DNA of 35,266 nt, taken from positions 1 to 35,266 of the forward strand of contig JAICJR010000011.1 of assembly GCA_025928345.1 (NCBI GenBank), given 5' to 3'. A program made the translations under genes and the position numbers. The notes under the pieces are model-generated. The model searched no databases and had not been told where the DNA came from. It was given only the letters and a program-made list of their open reading frames with translations. The DNA comes from Thermoleophilaceae bacterium (GTDB taxonomy: Bacteria > Actinomycetota > Thermoleophilia > Solirubrobacterales > Thermoleophilaceae). Below are positions 16,668 to 24,195 of the stretch, piece after piece. Position 1 is the stretch's first letter. Every line of letters starts with the position of its first letter.

Positions 16668-17918
16668 ATGAATGCGCCCGGTGAGGGAGCGCCGGCAGTC
16701 GTGGTCGACGGCGTGTCGAAGACCTTCGCGATCCCGCACGAGCGGGTGCACACGCTCAAGGAGCGTGCGCTGCATCCCCTTCGACGCGCGGGGAAGGACG
16801 TCCTCCACGCGCTGAAGGACGTGTCGTTCGAGGTCCAGCCCGGCGAGTTCTTCGGGATCGTCGGCCGCAACGGGTCGGGCAAGAGCACCCTCCTCAAGTG
16901 CATGGCCGGCATCTATTCGGTCGGCGGCGGCCAGATCTACGTGAACGGGCGGTTGGCCACCTTCATCGAGCTCGGCGTGGGCTTCAACCCGGACCTCGCC
17001 GCGCGCGACAACATCCTGCTCAACGCCGTGATGCTCGGGCTCTCCCCGCGCGAGGCGCGCCAGCGGGTGGACAAGGTGCTCGACTTCGCCGAGCTCGACG
17101 AGTTCAAGGAGCTCAAGCTCAAGAACTACTCGTCGGGCATGCAGGTGCGGCTGGCGTTCTCGGTGATGATCCAGGTGAACGCCGACATCCTGCTGATCGA
17201 CGAGGTGCTCGCCGTGGGCGACGCCGCCTTCCAGCAGAAGTGCTTCGACGAGTTCAACCGGCTGCGTGACGAGGGCCGCACGATCCTGTTCGTCACGCAC
17301 GACATGAGCGCGGTGAGGCGTTTCTGTCACCGCGCCGTCCTGCTCGAGCGCGGCGAGCTCGTGTCGCTCGGGGAGCCGGAGGAGGTCGCGCGCGACTACA
17401 TCCGCCTCAACTTCCCGGAGCAGGCGGTGTCCGCCGGCGACCTCGACATCGAGCAGCTCGGCGACCGCCCGGCGTACATCCTGGAGGCGTGGTTCGAGGA
17501 CGAGAACGGCGATCACCAGCCGCAGATGCCGCAGGGAACCCGCTGCGTGCTCAAGGCGCGGGTGAGCTTCCGCCAGGTCATTCGTGACCCGTCCTTCGGC
17601 GCGACCCTGAAGGACGACCAGGGCAAGGCCGTCTTCTCCACGTCCACGATCTACAAGCAGGAGGAGACCGGGGTGTTCCGCCCGGGCGACGAGGCGGTGT
17701 TCGCGCTCGAGTTCGAGAACCTCCTCGTGCCCGGCCGCTACTACGCCACCATCGACATCGCCAATCGAGGCTCGGGCGCGTTCCTCATCGATCAGCGCGA
17801 CCGCGCGGCCACGATCATCTCCACCGGCGGCGCGATGGGCGGCGGCGTGGTGAACCTGCCGCACGAGCTGTCCGTGGTGCGGCAGGAGTCCGCGGTGCCG
17901 GAGGAGGCGCCGTCGTGA
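16668..17918 (+). CDS. wzt: ABC-type polysaccharide exporter ATPase with C-terminal carbohydrate-binding-like domain (Wzt/TagH type)
   Basis: 416 residues. The ATPase has Walker A GRNGSGKST (66-74), ABC signature YSSGM (154-158), Walker B ILLID with E179, and H-loop H211. The extra N-terminal part (VHTLKERALHPLR) is the usual Wzt/TagH feature. Residues about 250-410 form a beta-rich domain resembling the Wzt C-terminal domain that recognises the finished chain end in O-antigen export. It pairs with the permease that follows (4-nt overlap). Presence of the C-terminal domain suggests export depends on a terminal chain modification, for which the adjacent methyltransferase is a candidate (inference). 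Confidence 0.92.
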   Translation: MNAPGEGAPAVVVDGVSKTFAIPHERVHTLKERALHPLRRAGKDVLHALKDVSFEVQPGEFFGIVGRNGSGKSTLLKCMAGIYSVGGGQIYVNGRLATFIELGVGFNPDLAARDNILLNAVMLGLSPREARQRVDKVLDFAELDEFKELKLKNYSSGMQVRLAFSVMIQVNADILLIDEVLAVGDAAFQQKCFDEFNRLRDEGRTILFVTHDMSAVRRFCHRAVLLERGELVSLGEPEEVARDYIRLNFPEQAVSAGDLDIEQLGDRPAYILEAWFEDENGDHQPQMPQGTRCVLKARVSFRQVIRDPSFGATLKDDQGKAVFSTSTIYKQEETGVFRPGDEAVFALEFENLLVPGRYYATIDIANRGSGAFLIDQRDRAATIISTGGAMGGGVVNLPHELSVVRQESAVPEEAPS

Positions 17919-18763
17919 ACGCCGTAGCCGAGCGGTTCGGCACGCCGATCAAGGGACCGTCCGCGCTGGCCGGAGACCCGCGGCGCTTCCTGCACCTCAC
18001 CTGGACCCTCGCCGTGCTCGAGTTCCGGCTCAAGTTCTTCGGGTCAGTGCTGGGCTACCTCTGGCAGCTGATGAGGCCGCTCATGCTGTTCGGCGTGATG
18101 CTGTTCGTCTTCACGCGGGCGGTGCGGCTGGGCAGCGGCGTGACGCAGTACCCGGTGGTGCTGCTCACCGGCATCGTGCTCTTCACCTTCTTCTCCGAGT
18201 GCACCGGCGGCGCGGTGACCGCCGTGGTTGATCGCGAAGGCCTGGTGCGCAAGATCCACTTCCCGCGGCTCGTGATCCCGCTGTCGGTCGTCCTCACCGC
18301 GTACTTCAACCTGGCGCTGAACTTCATCGCCGTGCTGATCTTCATGCTCGCCCGCGGTGTGGATCCGCGCTGGTCGTGGCTGCAGATCTTCCCGCTGCTC
18401 CTGTTCCTCGGGCTCTTCGCCACCGGAGTCGCGATGATCCTGTCCTCCACCTACGTGCGCTACCGCGACGTCAAGCCGATCTGGGAGGTTGTCCTCCAGG
18501 CGATCTTCTATGGGTCGGCGATCTTCTTCCCGATTGAGAACATCCCGAGCGTCAAGCTCCAGCACCTGATCATGTGCAACCCACTCGCCGCCGTGGTGCA
18601 GCAGGCGCGCCACGCGCTCATCGACCCCACATCGCCCAGCGCCGGTCAGGCCATCGGCGGCGACACTCGCCTGCTGATCCCGCTCGGCATCACGCTCTTC
18701 CTGGCGGTCGTCGGCTTCTGGTACTTCAACCGCGAGGCGCCGCGAATCGCGGAGGAGCTGTGA
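17915..18763 (+). CDS. wzm: ABC-2 type polysaccharide exporter permease (Wzm/TagG type)
   Basis: 282 residues with about six hydrophobic segments and the ABC-2 permease features RFLHLTWTLAVLEFRLKFFGS at the N-terminus and YRDVKPIWEV in the middle (fragment lengths typical of TagG/Wzm). It forms the membrane channel for the upstream ATPase and moves undecaprenyl-linked glycan outward. GTG 17915 overlaps the ATPase stop (GTGA) and is preceded by a strong site GGAGGAGG (17900-17907) 7 nt upstream, which supports this start. Confidence 0.92.
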   Translation: MNAVAERFGTPIKGPSALAGDPRRFLHLTWTLAVLEFRLKFFGSVLGYLWQLMRPLMLFGVMLFVFTRAVRLGSGVTQYPVVLLTGIVLFTFFSECTGGAVTAVVDREGLVRKIHFPRLVIPLSVVLTAYFNLALNFIAVLIFMLARGVDPRWSWLQIFPLLLFLGLFATGVAMILSSTYVRYRDVKPIWEVVLQAIFYGSAIFFPIENIPSVKLQHLIMCNPLAAVVQQARHALIDPTSPSAGQAIGGDTRLLIPLGITLFLAVVGFWYFNREAPRIAEEL

Positions 18764-18984
18764 GCGAGCCGTCGCTCGACACCGAGCTCGAGCAGCTGCG
18801 GCGCGAGCGGGCGCGGCTGTGGGAGCAGCTGCACGAGCAGCGCGCGGCCGAGCGCGAGGTCGAGCATCTTCGGTCGGAGATCGCGCGCATGGAGTCGTCG
18901 ATCTCCTGGCGGATCACGAGGCCGCTGCGCGACGTGAAGACGCAGTGGCGCAAGCTCAAGCGACGCCTGTCCTCTAACGACTGA
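18760..18984 (+). CDS. Small coiled-coil protein with an SWRITRPLR motif
   Basis: 74 residues from GTG 18760, overlapping the permease stop (GTGA) and ending 2 nt before the next gene. About residues 5-50 are a charged heptad helix (LEQLRRERARLWEQL, then VEHLRSEIARMESS), followed by SISWRITRPLRDVKTQW and a basic tail. The S-x-SWR-x-T-x-PLR motif is usually seen at the junction between a coiled coil and a glycosyltransferase domain in bacterial rhamnan/O-antigen transferases; here it stands alone. Likely role: scaffold or membrane adaptor linking the exporter with the following glycosyltransferase. That is inference; no enzyme domain is present. Confidence 0.7.
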   Translation: MSEPSLDTELEQLRRERARLWEQLHEQRAAEREVEHLRSEIARMESSISWRITRPLRDVKTQWRKLKRRLSSND

Positions 18985-18986
18985 CG

Positions 18987-21203
18987 ATGGCCGCGGGCGT
19001 GGTGACCGTGGCGATCCCGGTGCTGAACGGGGCTCGCTATCTGGACGAGGTGCTGAGCGCGGTGCGCGGCCAGGAGCTGGCTGCCGGTACGGAGCTCGAG
19101 ATTCTCTTGATCGACTCGGGCTCGACCGACGGCTCGCTGTCGATTGCGGAGCGCCACGGCGCGCGCATCCACCAGATCTCGAAGAGCGAGTTCTCGCACG
19201 GCGGCACGCGCAACCTCGCGATGAAGCTCGCGCGCGGCGACCACGTGGCCTTCATCACCCAAGACGCCACGCCGGCCAGCGAGCGCTGGCTCGCCTCGCT
19301 GCTCGCCGGCTTCGACAAGGCGGACGACGTTGCGCTCGTGTTCGGCCCGCACGAGCCGCGGCCGGACGCGAGCCACATGATCAAGTGCGAGATGGAGCGC
19401 CACTTCGCGCTCTGGCCGGACGGCGACGTCCAGCGGCTCGACCGCTCCGCGCAGGGGTTGCTCGACTACCGCGCGTATCCGGGCAAGGTCAGCTTCTTCA
19501 GCGACGTGAACGGCTGCGTGGCGCGCTGGGCGTGGGAGCAGATCCCGTATCGCGAGGTGCCGTACGCGGAGGATCAGCTCTTGGGGCGCGAGATGATCGA
19601 GGCGGGCTTCTCGAAGGTCTACATGGCGGACGCGGCGGTGTTCCACTCACACGACTACCCGCCGGCACAGTTCCTGCAGCGCTACTTCGACGAGTTCCGC
19701 GCGATGCGCGAAGTGCTCGGCCACCGCGAGCCGTGGGGCATCAAGCGAACGCCGTGGGCGGTGCGCGGACTGTCCGGCGCCGACAAGCGCTGGCTGCGCG
19801 CCCAGGGCGTGCACGGCAAGGACCTGGTGAAGCCGCTCTCCCGCTCCGTCCTGCACCACAGCATCCGGATGACGGGAGCGATCGTCGGGTCGCGATCCGA
19901 CAAACTGCCGGCACCAATACGAGGGAAGCTCTCGCTGGAAGGCCGCGACACATTCACGCCATACGACGTTCCAGCCAGCCCATTGCTGGAGCAAAGCACT
20001 GGGCACCGGGCACTGGGCACGGGGCACTGGCTGCGCCGAGCGCAGCCGCGCACTCGGTTCACCAACAATTGGTGGTACGACTTCGTCCGCCATGCCTATC
20101 CGCGGCGCCCGCTGCGGGTTGATTCGGATGGGGTTCCGCGAGGCGAAGGGCCGTGGACGATTGCCTGGGTCGTGCCCGCCTGGAAGATCGGCTCGGGTGG
20201 ACACACGACGATCTTCCGACTCGTGCGCCAGATGGAGCTGCGGGGGCATCGCTGCGCGATCTTCGTGTTCGACCACAAGGGGCAGCTGAACGAGTCCGGC
20301 AGCGAGCTGCGCGAGCAGATCCGCGAGCACTTCATCCCGATCGAGGCGCCGGTGTTCAAGGGGCTCGACGACTTCGACTCCGCAGACGTCGCCATCGCCA
20401 CCGAGTGGTCCACCGCGTTCCCCGTGCGCGACCTGCCGCGCTGCCGCGAGAAGGTCTACCTCGTGCAGGACGACGAGCCGCAGTTCTTCGCCACATCCGC
20501 GGAGTCGATCTGGGCGGAGGAGACGTATCGGATGGGCTACCGCTGCATCGCCTTCACGCCGTGGATGGCCGAGATCCTCGAGCGCAACCACGGGCTCGAG
20601 GCACGCTGGTTCGAGTGCGGCACGGATCTCGACACCTACACCTTCGCCGGTGAGGAGGGGCGCGAGCCCGGGCACGTGGCGGTGTACGGCAGGCGCGAGA
20701 CGCCGCGGCGCGCGGTGGAGCTCGCCGTCGCAGGGATCGCGAACCTCTTCGAGCGTCGCCCTGGGATGCGCGTCACGCTCTTCGGCTCGAACATCAAGGG
20801 CAGCGCGCCGTTCCCGTGCGAGGACCTGGGCGTGGTGGCACCGCGCGAGCTGTCGGCGCTCTACAGGCGGGCGAGCGCGGGCGTGGTCTTCTCCCTCACC
20901 ACCCACTCGCTGGTGGCGCAGGAGATGATGGCGAGCGGCCTGCCGGTGGTGGAGCTGGAGGGCGACAACGTGTCGTCGGCGCTCGGCGCCTCGGGCGAGC
21001 GCGTGATGCTCGCCGAGCACACGCCGGACTCGATCGCGGACGCCCTCGAGCGCGTGCTCGACGACCGCGAGGCCGCCGCCGCGATGGCACGCCGCGCCCG
21101 CGCGTTCGTGGAGGAGCGCACCTGGGACCGCGCCGGCGAGCAGGTGGAGAGTGCGCTGCGGGAGTACCTGGCCAACCCGCGCCAGTCCGTGCCTGCATCT
21201 TGA
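18987..21203 (+). CDS. Two-domain glycosyltransferase: rhamnosyltransferase-like GT2 plus WsaF-like GT4
   Basis: 738 residues. The GT2 half (5-280) has VAIPVLNGARYL, DSGSTDGS (43-50), FSHGGTRNLA, which is typical of rhamnosyltransferases, and TQDATP (91-96) in the metal site. The second half (about 390-730) resembles WsaF-type rhamnosyltransferases: AWVVPAWKIGSGGHTT, VYLVQDDEPQFF and a C-terminal TTHSLVAQEMMASGLPVVE. A processive rhamnan-like polymerase is a reasonable inference. The linker carries a five-copy heptanucleotide repeat (residues 337-348); a change of one unit would shift frame and remove the GT4 half. The stop codon lies inside the vapBC operator. Confidence 0.85.
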   Translation: MAAGVVTVAIPVLNGARYLDEVLSAVRGQELAAGTELEILLIDSGSTDGSLSIAERHGARIHQISKSEFSHGGTRNLAMKLARGDHVAFITQDATPASERWLASLLAGFDKADDVALVFGPHEPRPDASHMIKCEMERHFALWPDGDVQRLDRSAQGLLDYRAYPGKVSFFSDVNGCVARWAWEQIPYREVPYAEDQLLGREMIEAGFSKVYMADAAVFHSHDYPPAQFLQRYFDEFRAMREVLGHREPWGIKRTPWAVRGLSGADKRWLRAQGVHGKDLVKPLSRSVLHHSIRMTGAIVGSRSDKLPAPIRGKLSLEGRDTFTPYDVPASPLLEQSTGHRALGTGHWLRRAQPRTRFTNNWWYDFVRHAYPRRPLRVDSDGVPRGEGPWTIAWVVPAWKIGSGGHTTIFRLVRQMELRGHRCAIFVFDHKGQLNESGSELREQIREHFIPIEAPVFKGLDDFDSADVAIATEWSTAFPVRDLPRCREKVYLVQDDEPQFFATSAESIWAEETYRMGYRCIAFTPWMAEILERNHGLEARWFECGTDLDTYTFAGEEGREPGHVAVYGRRETPRRAVELAVAGIANLFERRPGMRVTLFGSNIKGSAPFPCEDLGVVAPRELSALYRRASAGVVFSLTTHSLVAQEMMASGLPVVELEGDNVSSALGASGERVMLAEHTPDSIADALERVLDDREAAAAMARRARAFVEERTWDRAGEQVESALREYLANPRQSVPAS
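19996..20030 (+). repeat. Heptanucleotide tandem repeat (GCACYGG-like, 5 copies) inside a glycosyltransferase gene
   Basis: Five consecutive 7-nt units are seen: GCACTGG, GCACCGG, GCACTGG, GCACGGG, GCACTGG. They encode part of the linker between the GT2 and GT4 domains. Since 7 is not a multiple of 3, gain of one unit would bring translation to a TGA at 20120-20122, and loss of one would bring it to a stop no later than 20287-20289. Either would leave the GT2 domain without its GT4 partner. Confidence 0.8.
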
Positions 21204-21228
21204 TGCACCTGGGGTACACTTTGATGCA
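21194..21228 (+). promoter_or_regulatory. Probable vapBC promoter and operator
   Basis: A perfect palindrome TGCATC-TT-GATGCA occupies 21194-21207. Its right half is part of TTGATGCA (21200-21207), which recurs as a direct repeat at 21221-21228, exactly 21 bp (two helical turns) later. TACACT at 21215-21220 between them resembles a -10 box and would place the transcript start at or next to the vapB ATG (21228), implying a leaderless mRNA. Ribbon-helix-helix antitoxins bind such repeats to repress their own operon; binding here is inferred. Confidence 0.6.
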
Positions 21229-21464
21229 TGAGGACGACGGTAACCATCGACGATCAGGTGTTCAGAGACGCGAAGCGGCAGGCAGCAGATGAGGGACGGA
21301 CGCTCAGCGATCTGATCACGGAGGCGCTGCGATCGCGGCTGGCGCGCCGCGCTGACACCAGCGAGGAGCCTTACGAGCCGGTCACATTCGCCGGCGGAGG
21401 GCCGCTTCCCGGAATAGACATCACCAACAACGCCGCGCTGCGCGACGTCATGGATGAGGTTTGA
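21228..21464 (+). CDS. vapB: VapB-type ribbon-helix-helix antitoxin
   Basis: 78 residues. The N-terminal RTTVTIDDQVFRDAKRQA and the following EGRTLSDLITEALRSRL form a ribbon-helix-helix DNA-binding unit. The C-terminal tail (PYEPVTFAGGGPLPGIDI) is the toxin-wrapping segment usual for this VapB group. It would neutralise the PIN toxin encoded downstream and repress the operon through the repeats at 21194-21228. The stop overlaps the toxin's TTG start (TTGA). Confidence 0.88.
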   Translation: MRTTVTIDDQVFRDAKRQAADEGRTLSDLITEALRSRLARRADTSEEPYEPVTFAGGGPLPGIDITNNAALRDVMDEV

Positions 21465-21892
21465 TCCTGCCCGACGCCAACGTCTTGATCCTTGCCCACC
21501 GCGACGGCCAGGACGATCACGAGCAGGCTAGGGAATGGCTCAAGCTGGAGGTCAACTCGCACCGGCCATTCGCGATGGCAGATGTGGTCGTGGCGGGCTT
21601 TCTGCGGATCGTCACGAATCCACGCGTCTACGCTCGGCCCAGTCCGCTGAAGTCGGCACTCGATTTCGTGGAAGGCCTGGTGGGACGCTCGACCTGCGTA
21701 CCCGTTTCGGCAGGCCCGCGGCATTGGTCAATTCTGCGCCGACTACTGATCGAGGGAGACGCCCGCGGGAACCTGGTTCCCGACGCGCACCTGGCGGCAA
21801 TAGCACTCGAGCACGGCGCCACAGTGGCCACGCGGGATCGTGGCTTTGCCAGGTTCCCGGGCGTTGACTGGCTCGATCCGCTGGCGCCGTAA
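21461..21892 (+). CDS. vapC: VapC-type PIN-domain toxin ribonuclease
   Basis: 143 residues starting at TTG 21461. PIN-domain acidic residues are visible: D5 in LPDANVL, D108 in VPDAHLAA and D126 in ATRDRGF. GFLRIVTNPRV (46-56) is characteristic of this VapC subgroup. It should be a Mg-dependent RNA endonuclease held inactive by VapB. The stop TAA shares its last base with the ATG of the following GT4 gene (TAATG), so the toxin-antitoxin operon and the glycosyltransferase may be co-transcribed. The active site looks intact; nothing suggests decay. Confidence 0.88.
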   Translation: MILPDANVLILAHRDGQDDHEQAREWLKLEVNSHRPFAMADVVVAGFLRIVTNPRVYARPSPLKSALDFVEGLVGRSTCVPVSAGPRHWSILRRLLIEGDARGNLVPDAHLAAIALEHGATVATRDRGFARFPGVDWLDPLAP

Positions 21893-23019
21893 TGCCCCGC
21901 ATCGGTCTGAACCTCCTCTTCCTGGTACCGGACGAGACCGGCGGCATGGAGGTGTACGCGCGTCATCTGATCGAGTCGCTCGTGAGGGTTCGCCCGGACC
22001 TCGAGCTCGTCGCGTTCGTCAACCGGGAGGCGGCCGCAAAGCGGGGCCCGTGGAACGAGCTGATGAGGAGCGTGACCGTCCCGGTGAACTCGCGCAACCG
22101 CGCCGCGTGGGTGCTCGCGGACCAGACGCTTCTGCCGGCAATGGCAGGCCGCATGCGAATCGACCTGCTCCACAGCCTGGCCAACCTCGCCCCCGCGTGG
22201 GGCCCTTGCAGGCGCCTGCTCACGGTGCACGACCTGATCCACAGGACGTTCCCCGATGCTCACGAGGGCGTGCGGGCGAAGGCGCTCAGCTATGTGATGC
22301 CGCTCGGCATCCGCCGCTCCCACAGGCTCATCGCCATCTCGCAGGCCACTCGCGACGACCTCGTGAATCTGTTCCACGAACGGCCGGACAAGATCGACGT
22401 GATCCCGCAGGGCGTGGGCGAGCCCCATCCCGAGCGCGCGCTGCCCGAAAACAGGCTGCGATCGCAACTCGACGCCGGAGACCGGCCGATCGCTCTCAGC
22501 CTGTCCGCGAAGCGCCCGCACAAGAACCTCCCCCGACTGCTCGACGCCCTGGCGCGGATTCCCTCCGAGCGACGGCCGCTGCTCGTGATCCCCGGCTACC
22601 GCACCTGGCACGAGGACGAGCTGCGGGAGCAGGCGCTCGCGCTCGCGATCGAGGACGACGTTCGCTTTCTCGGCTGGGTGAGCGAGGAGGAGGTAGAGGG
22701 GCTCTACGCGGCGTCGTCGCTGTTCGTGTTCCCGTCCTACTACGAGGGCTTTGGACTGCCGGTGCTGGAGGCGATGCAGCGCGGGGTGCCGGTGGCATGC
22801 TCGGACCGCACCTCCTTGCCGGAGGTGGCCGGCGGTGCGGCGCTGATGTTCGACCCTGACCGGCCGGAGGAGATCGCGGACGCGATGGAACGGCTGCTCT
22901 CCGGCGGAGACGAGGTGGAGCGCCTGCGAGCCGCCGGCCGTGCGCGAGCCGCGCAGTTCAGCTGGGACGACACCGCCCGGCTGACGGCCGAGAGCTACGA
23001 GCGGACGCTGGCGCGGTAG
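21892..23019 (+). CDS. GT4-family glycosyltransferase
   Basis: 375 residues forming a complete GT-B protein. The N-terminal acceptor half begins RIGLNLLFLVPDETGGMEVYA and contains LTVHDLIHRTFP; the donor half has SAKRPHKNL and the E-x7-E motif in YEGFGLPVLEAM followed by SLPEVAGGAAL. This is the mannosyl/rhamnosyl-transferase type of GT4 common in wall-glycan loci; the donor is not predictable. The start is fixed by the TAATG overlap with vapC and no ribosome-binding site is visible, so it may depend on coupling. The last 25 bp overlap the convergent GT4. Confidence 0.88.
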   Translation: MPRIGLNLLFLVPDETGGMEVYARHLIESLVRVRPDLELVAFVNREAAAKRGPWNELMRSVTVPVNSRNRAAWVLADQTLLPAMAGRMRIDLLHSLANLAPAWGPCRRLLTVHDLIHRTFPDAHEGVRAKALSYVMPLGIRRSHRLIAISQATRDDLVNLFHERPDKIDVIPQGVGEPHPERALPENRLRSQLDAGDRPIALSLSAKRPHKNLPRLLDALARIPSERRPLLVIPGYRTWHEDELREQALALAIEDDVRFLGWVSEEEVEGLYAASSLFVFPSYYEGFGLPVLEAMQRGVPVACSDRTSLPEVAGGAALMFDPDRPEEIADAMERLLSGGDEVERLRAAGRARAAQFSWDDTARLTAESYERTLAR

Positions 23020-24146
23020 GCGTCCGCCACCACGTCAAGCGAGTGCGCCAGCGAGAGGCGCTCGGAGTTGCGGGCGAACCACTCGGCGGTGGACTCGCGC
23101 AATGCCGGCCCGGCCTCGTGGACGCGCAGGATCGCCCCGGCCAGGTCATCGGCAGACGCGGACTCCGCGATGAACCCGTTCACGCCCTCCTCCACGAGCT
23201 CGGTGGCGGCGTTGTCCGGGTCGCGCACCACCACGCTCGGTGTGCCGAGCGAGGACGCCTCCACCACGATCAGGCCGTACCCCTCGCGCCGCGACGGCAG
23301 CACCATGCAGAGCGCGCTGCCGAGCGACTCCTCCACCTGCTCCGAGCTGACGAAGCCGGGGACGTCGACCACGTCGTGCAGCCCGAGCTCGTCCCGCAGG
23401 CGGAGCACCTCGCCGCGGTCGGGGCCATCGCCCAGCACCTTGCCGCGCAGCTCAGCCAGCCGCTCGCGGGCGCGCGCGATCGCGGGGATCAGCGCCGGCG
23501 CGCGCTTCTCCGGTATGTGGCGCCCGGCGAACACAACCATCGGCAGCGCCGTCCTCCGCTCCTTCCCGTCAAGCGACCCGGCGTATTCGCCCTCGAGCAC
23601 CGTTGGCTCGCTGCGCAGGCCGAACTGCGCGAGCCTGCGCGCGTGCAGCCGCGAGAAGCAGAACGCGCGCTGCGGCACCCGCAGGCACAGCCGCTGCACC
23701 CAAACTCCGGCGGCCCCGGCGCGGCCGAGGTACTCGCGCCAGTACGCGCGCGTCCACACCTCGTGCCAATCCACCACGAGCCGGTAGCGGTTAAGGGGAC
23801 GTAGAAGAGCGGCCACGAGCAGGTGGAAGTAGGGAAAGGAGGCGGTGTGCACCACGTCGTAGCGGCGACCGCGCAAAAGCAGATGCAGGAACGTGCCCGC
23901 GCCGAACACCAGCGGTTCGGTGACGCTCCGGCGGCCGCTCTTCACGTAGAGGGGCAGGCCTGGCGCGACGGCAATAACCTTGACCCCCGGCACGTCCGGG
24001 TCAGCGCCCCGCGGCCACTGCCGGCGCGTGAGGTACGTCACCTCGTGCCCCTCCGCCGCGAGGCGTTCGGCGAGGTTGCGGTACCAGCGCTCGGCTCCTC
24101 CAACGGTATGCGGAAAGAGACAGTCATAGACGAGGCATATGCGCAT
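22995..24146 (-). CDS. GT4-family glycosyltransferase
   Basis: 383 residues, cytoplasmic GT-B fold. The N-terminus MRICLVYDCLFPHTVGGAER gives the glycine-rich acceptor loop; the donor half contains FAGRHIPEKR, LGDGPDRGEV and the E-x7-E region REGYGLIVVEASSLGTPSV. It most likely adds one residue to a lipid-linked glycan; sugar unknown. ATG 24146 is preferred over an in-frame GTG at 24164 because it places the first beta strand at the usual position. A single-gene leftward unit; its 3' end overlaps the neighbouring GT4 by 25 bp. Confidence 0.88.
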   Translation of the reverse strand: MRICLVYDCLFPHTVGGAERWYRNLAERLAAEGHEVTYLTRRQWPRGADPDVPGVKVIAVAPGLPLYVKSGRRSVTEPLVFGAGTFLHLLLRGRRYDVVHTASFPYFHLLVAALLRPLNRYRLVVDWHEVWTRAYWREYLGRAGAAGVWVQRLCLRVPQRAFCFSRLHARRLAQFGLRSEPTVLEGEYAGSLDGKERRTALPMVVFAGRHIPEKRAPALIPAIARARERLAELRGKVLGDGPDRGEVLRLRDELGLHDVVDVPGFVSSEQVEESLGSALCMVLPSRREGYGLIVVEASSLGTPSVVVRDPDNAATELVEEGVNGFIAESASADDLAGAILRVHEAGPALRESTAEWFARNSERLSLAHSLDVVADAYRASVRS

Positions 24147-24195
24147 TGGTCCGTCTGATCGCACGGGCCGCAGAGATTCGCAGGTGGCCTGACCT

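Noticed and set aside
16581-17864. Long minus-strand open frame opposite the Wzt-like ATPase
   Set aside because: The translation is His/Arg/Glu/Val-rich low-complexity sequence, while the + strand frame has all ABC ATPase motifs.
19996-20030. Repeat array as a CRISPR
   Set aside because: Units are 7 nt with no spacers and lie within coding sequence; no cas gene is nearby.
19647-21020. Minus-strand open frame of 457 codons opposite the GT2-GT4 fusion
   Set aside because: No recognisable domain and typical antisense composition; the + strand frame contains complete glycosyltransferase motifs.
21461-21892. VapC as a decayed toxin because the middle acidic residue region reads GFLRIVTNP
   Set aside because: This subgroup of VapC proteins commonly has that segment, and D5, D108 and D126 are present, so there is no sign of decay.
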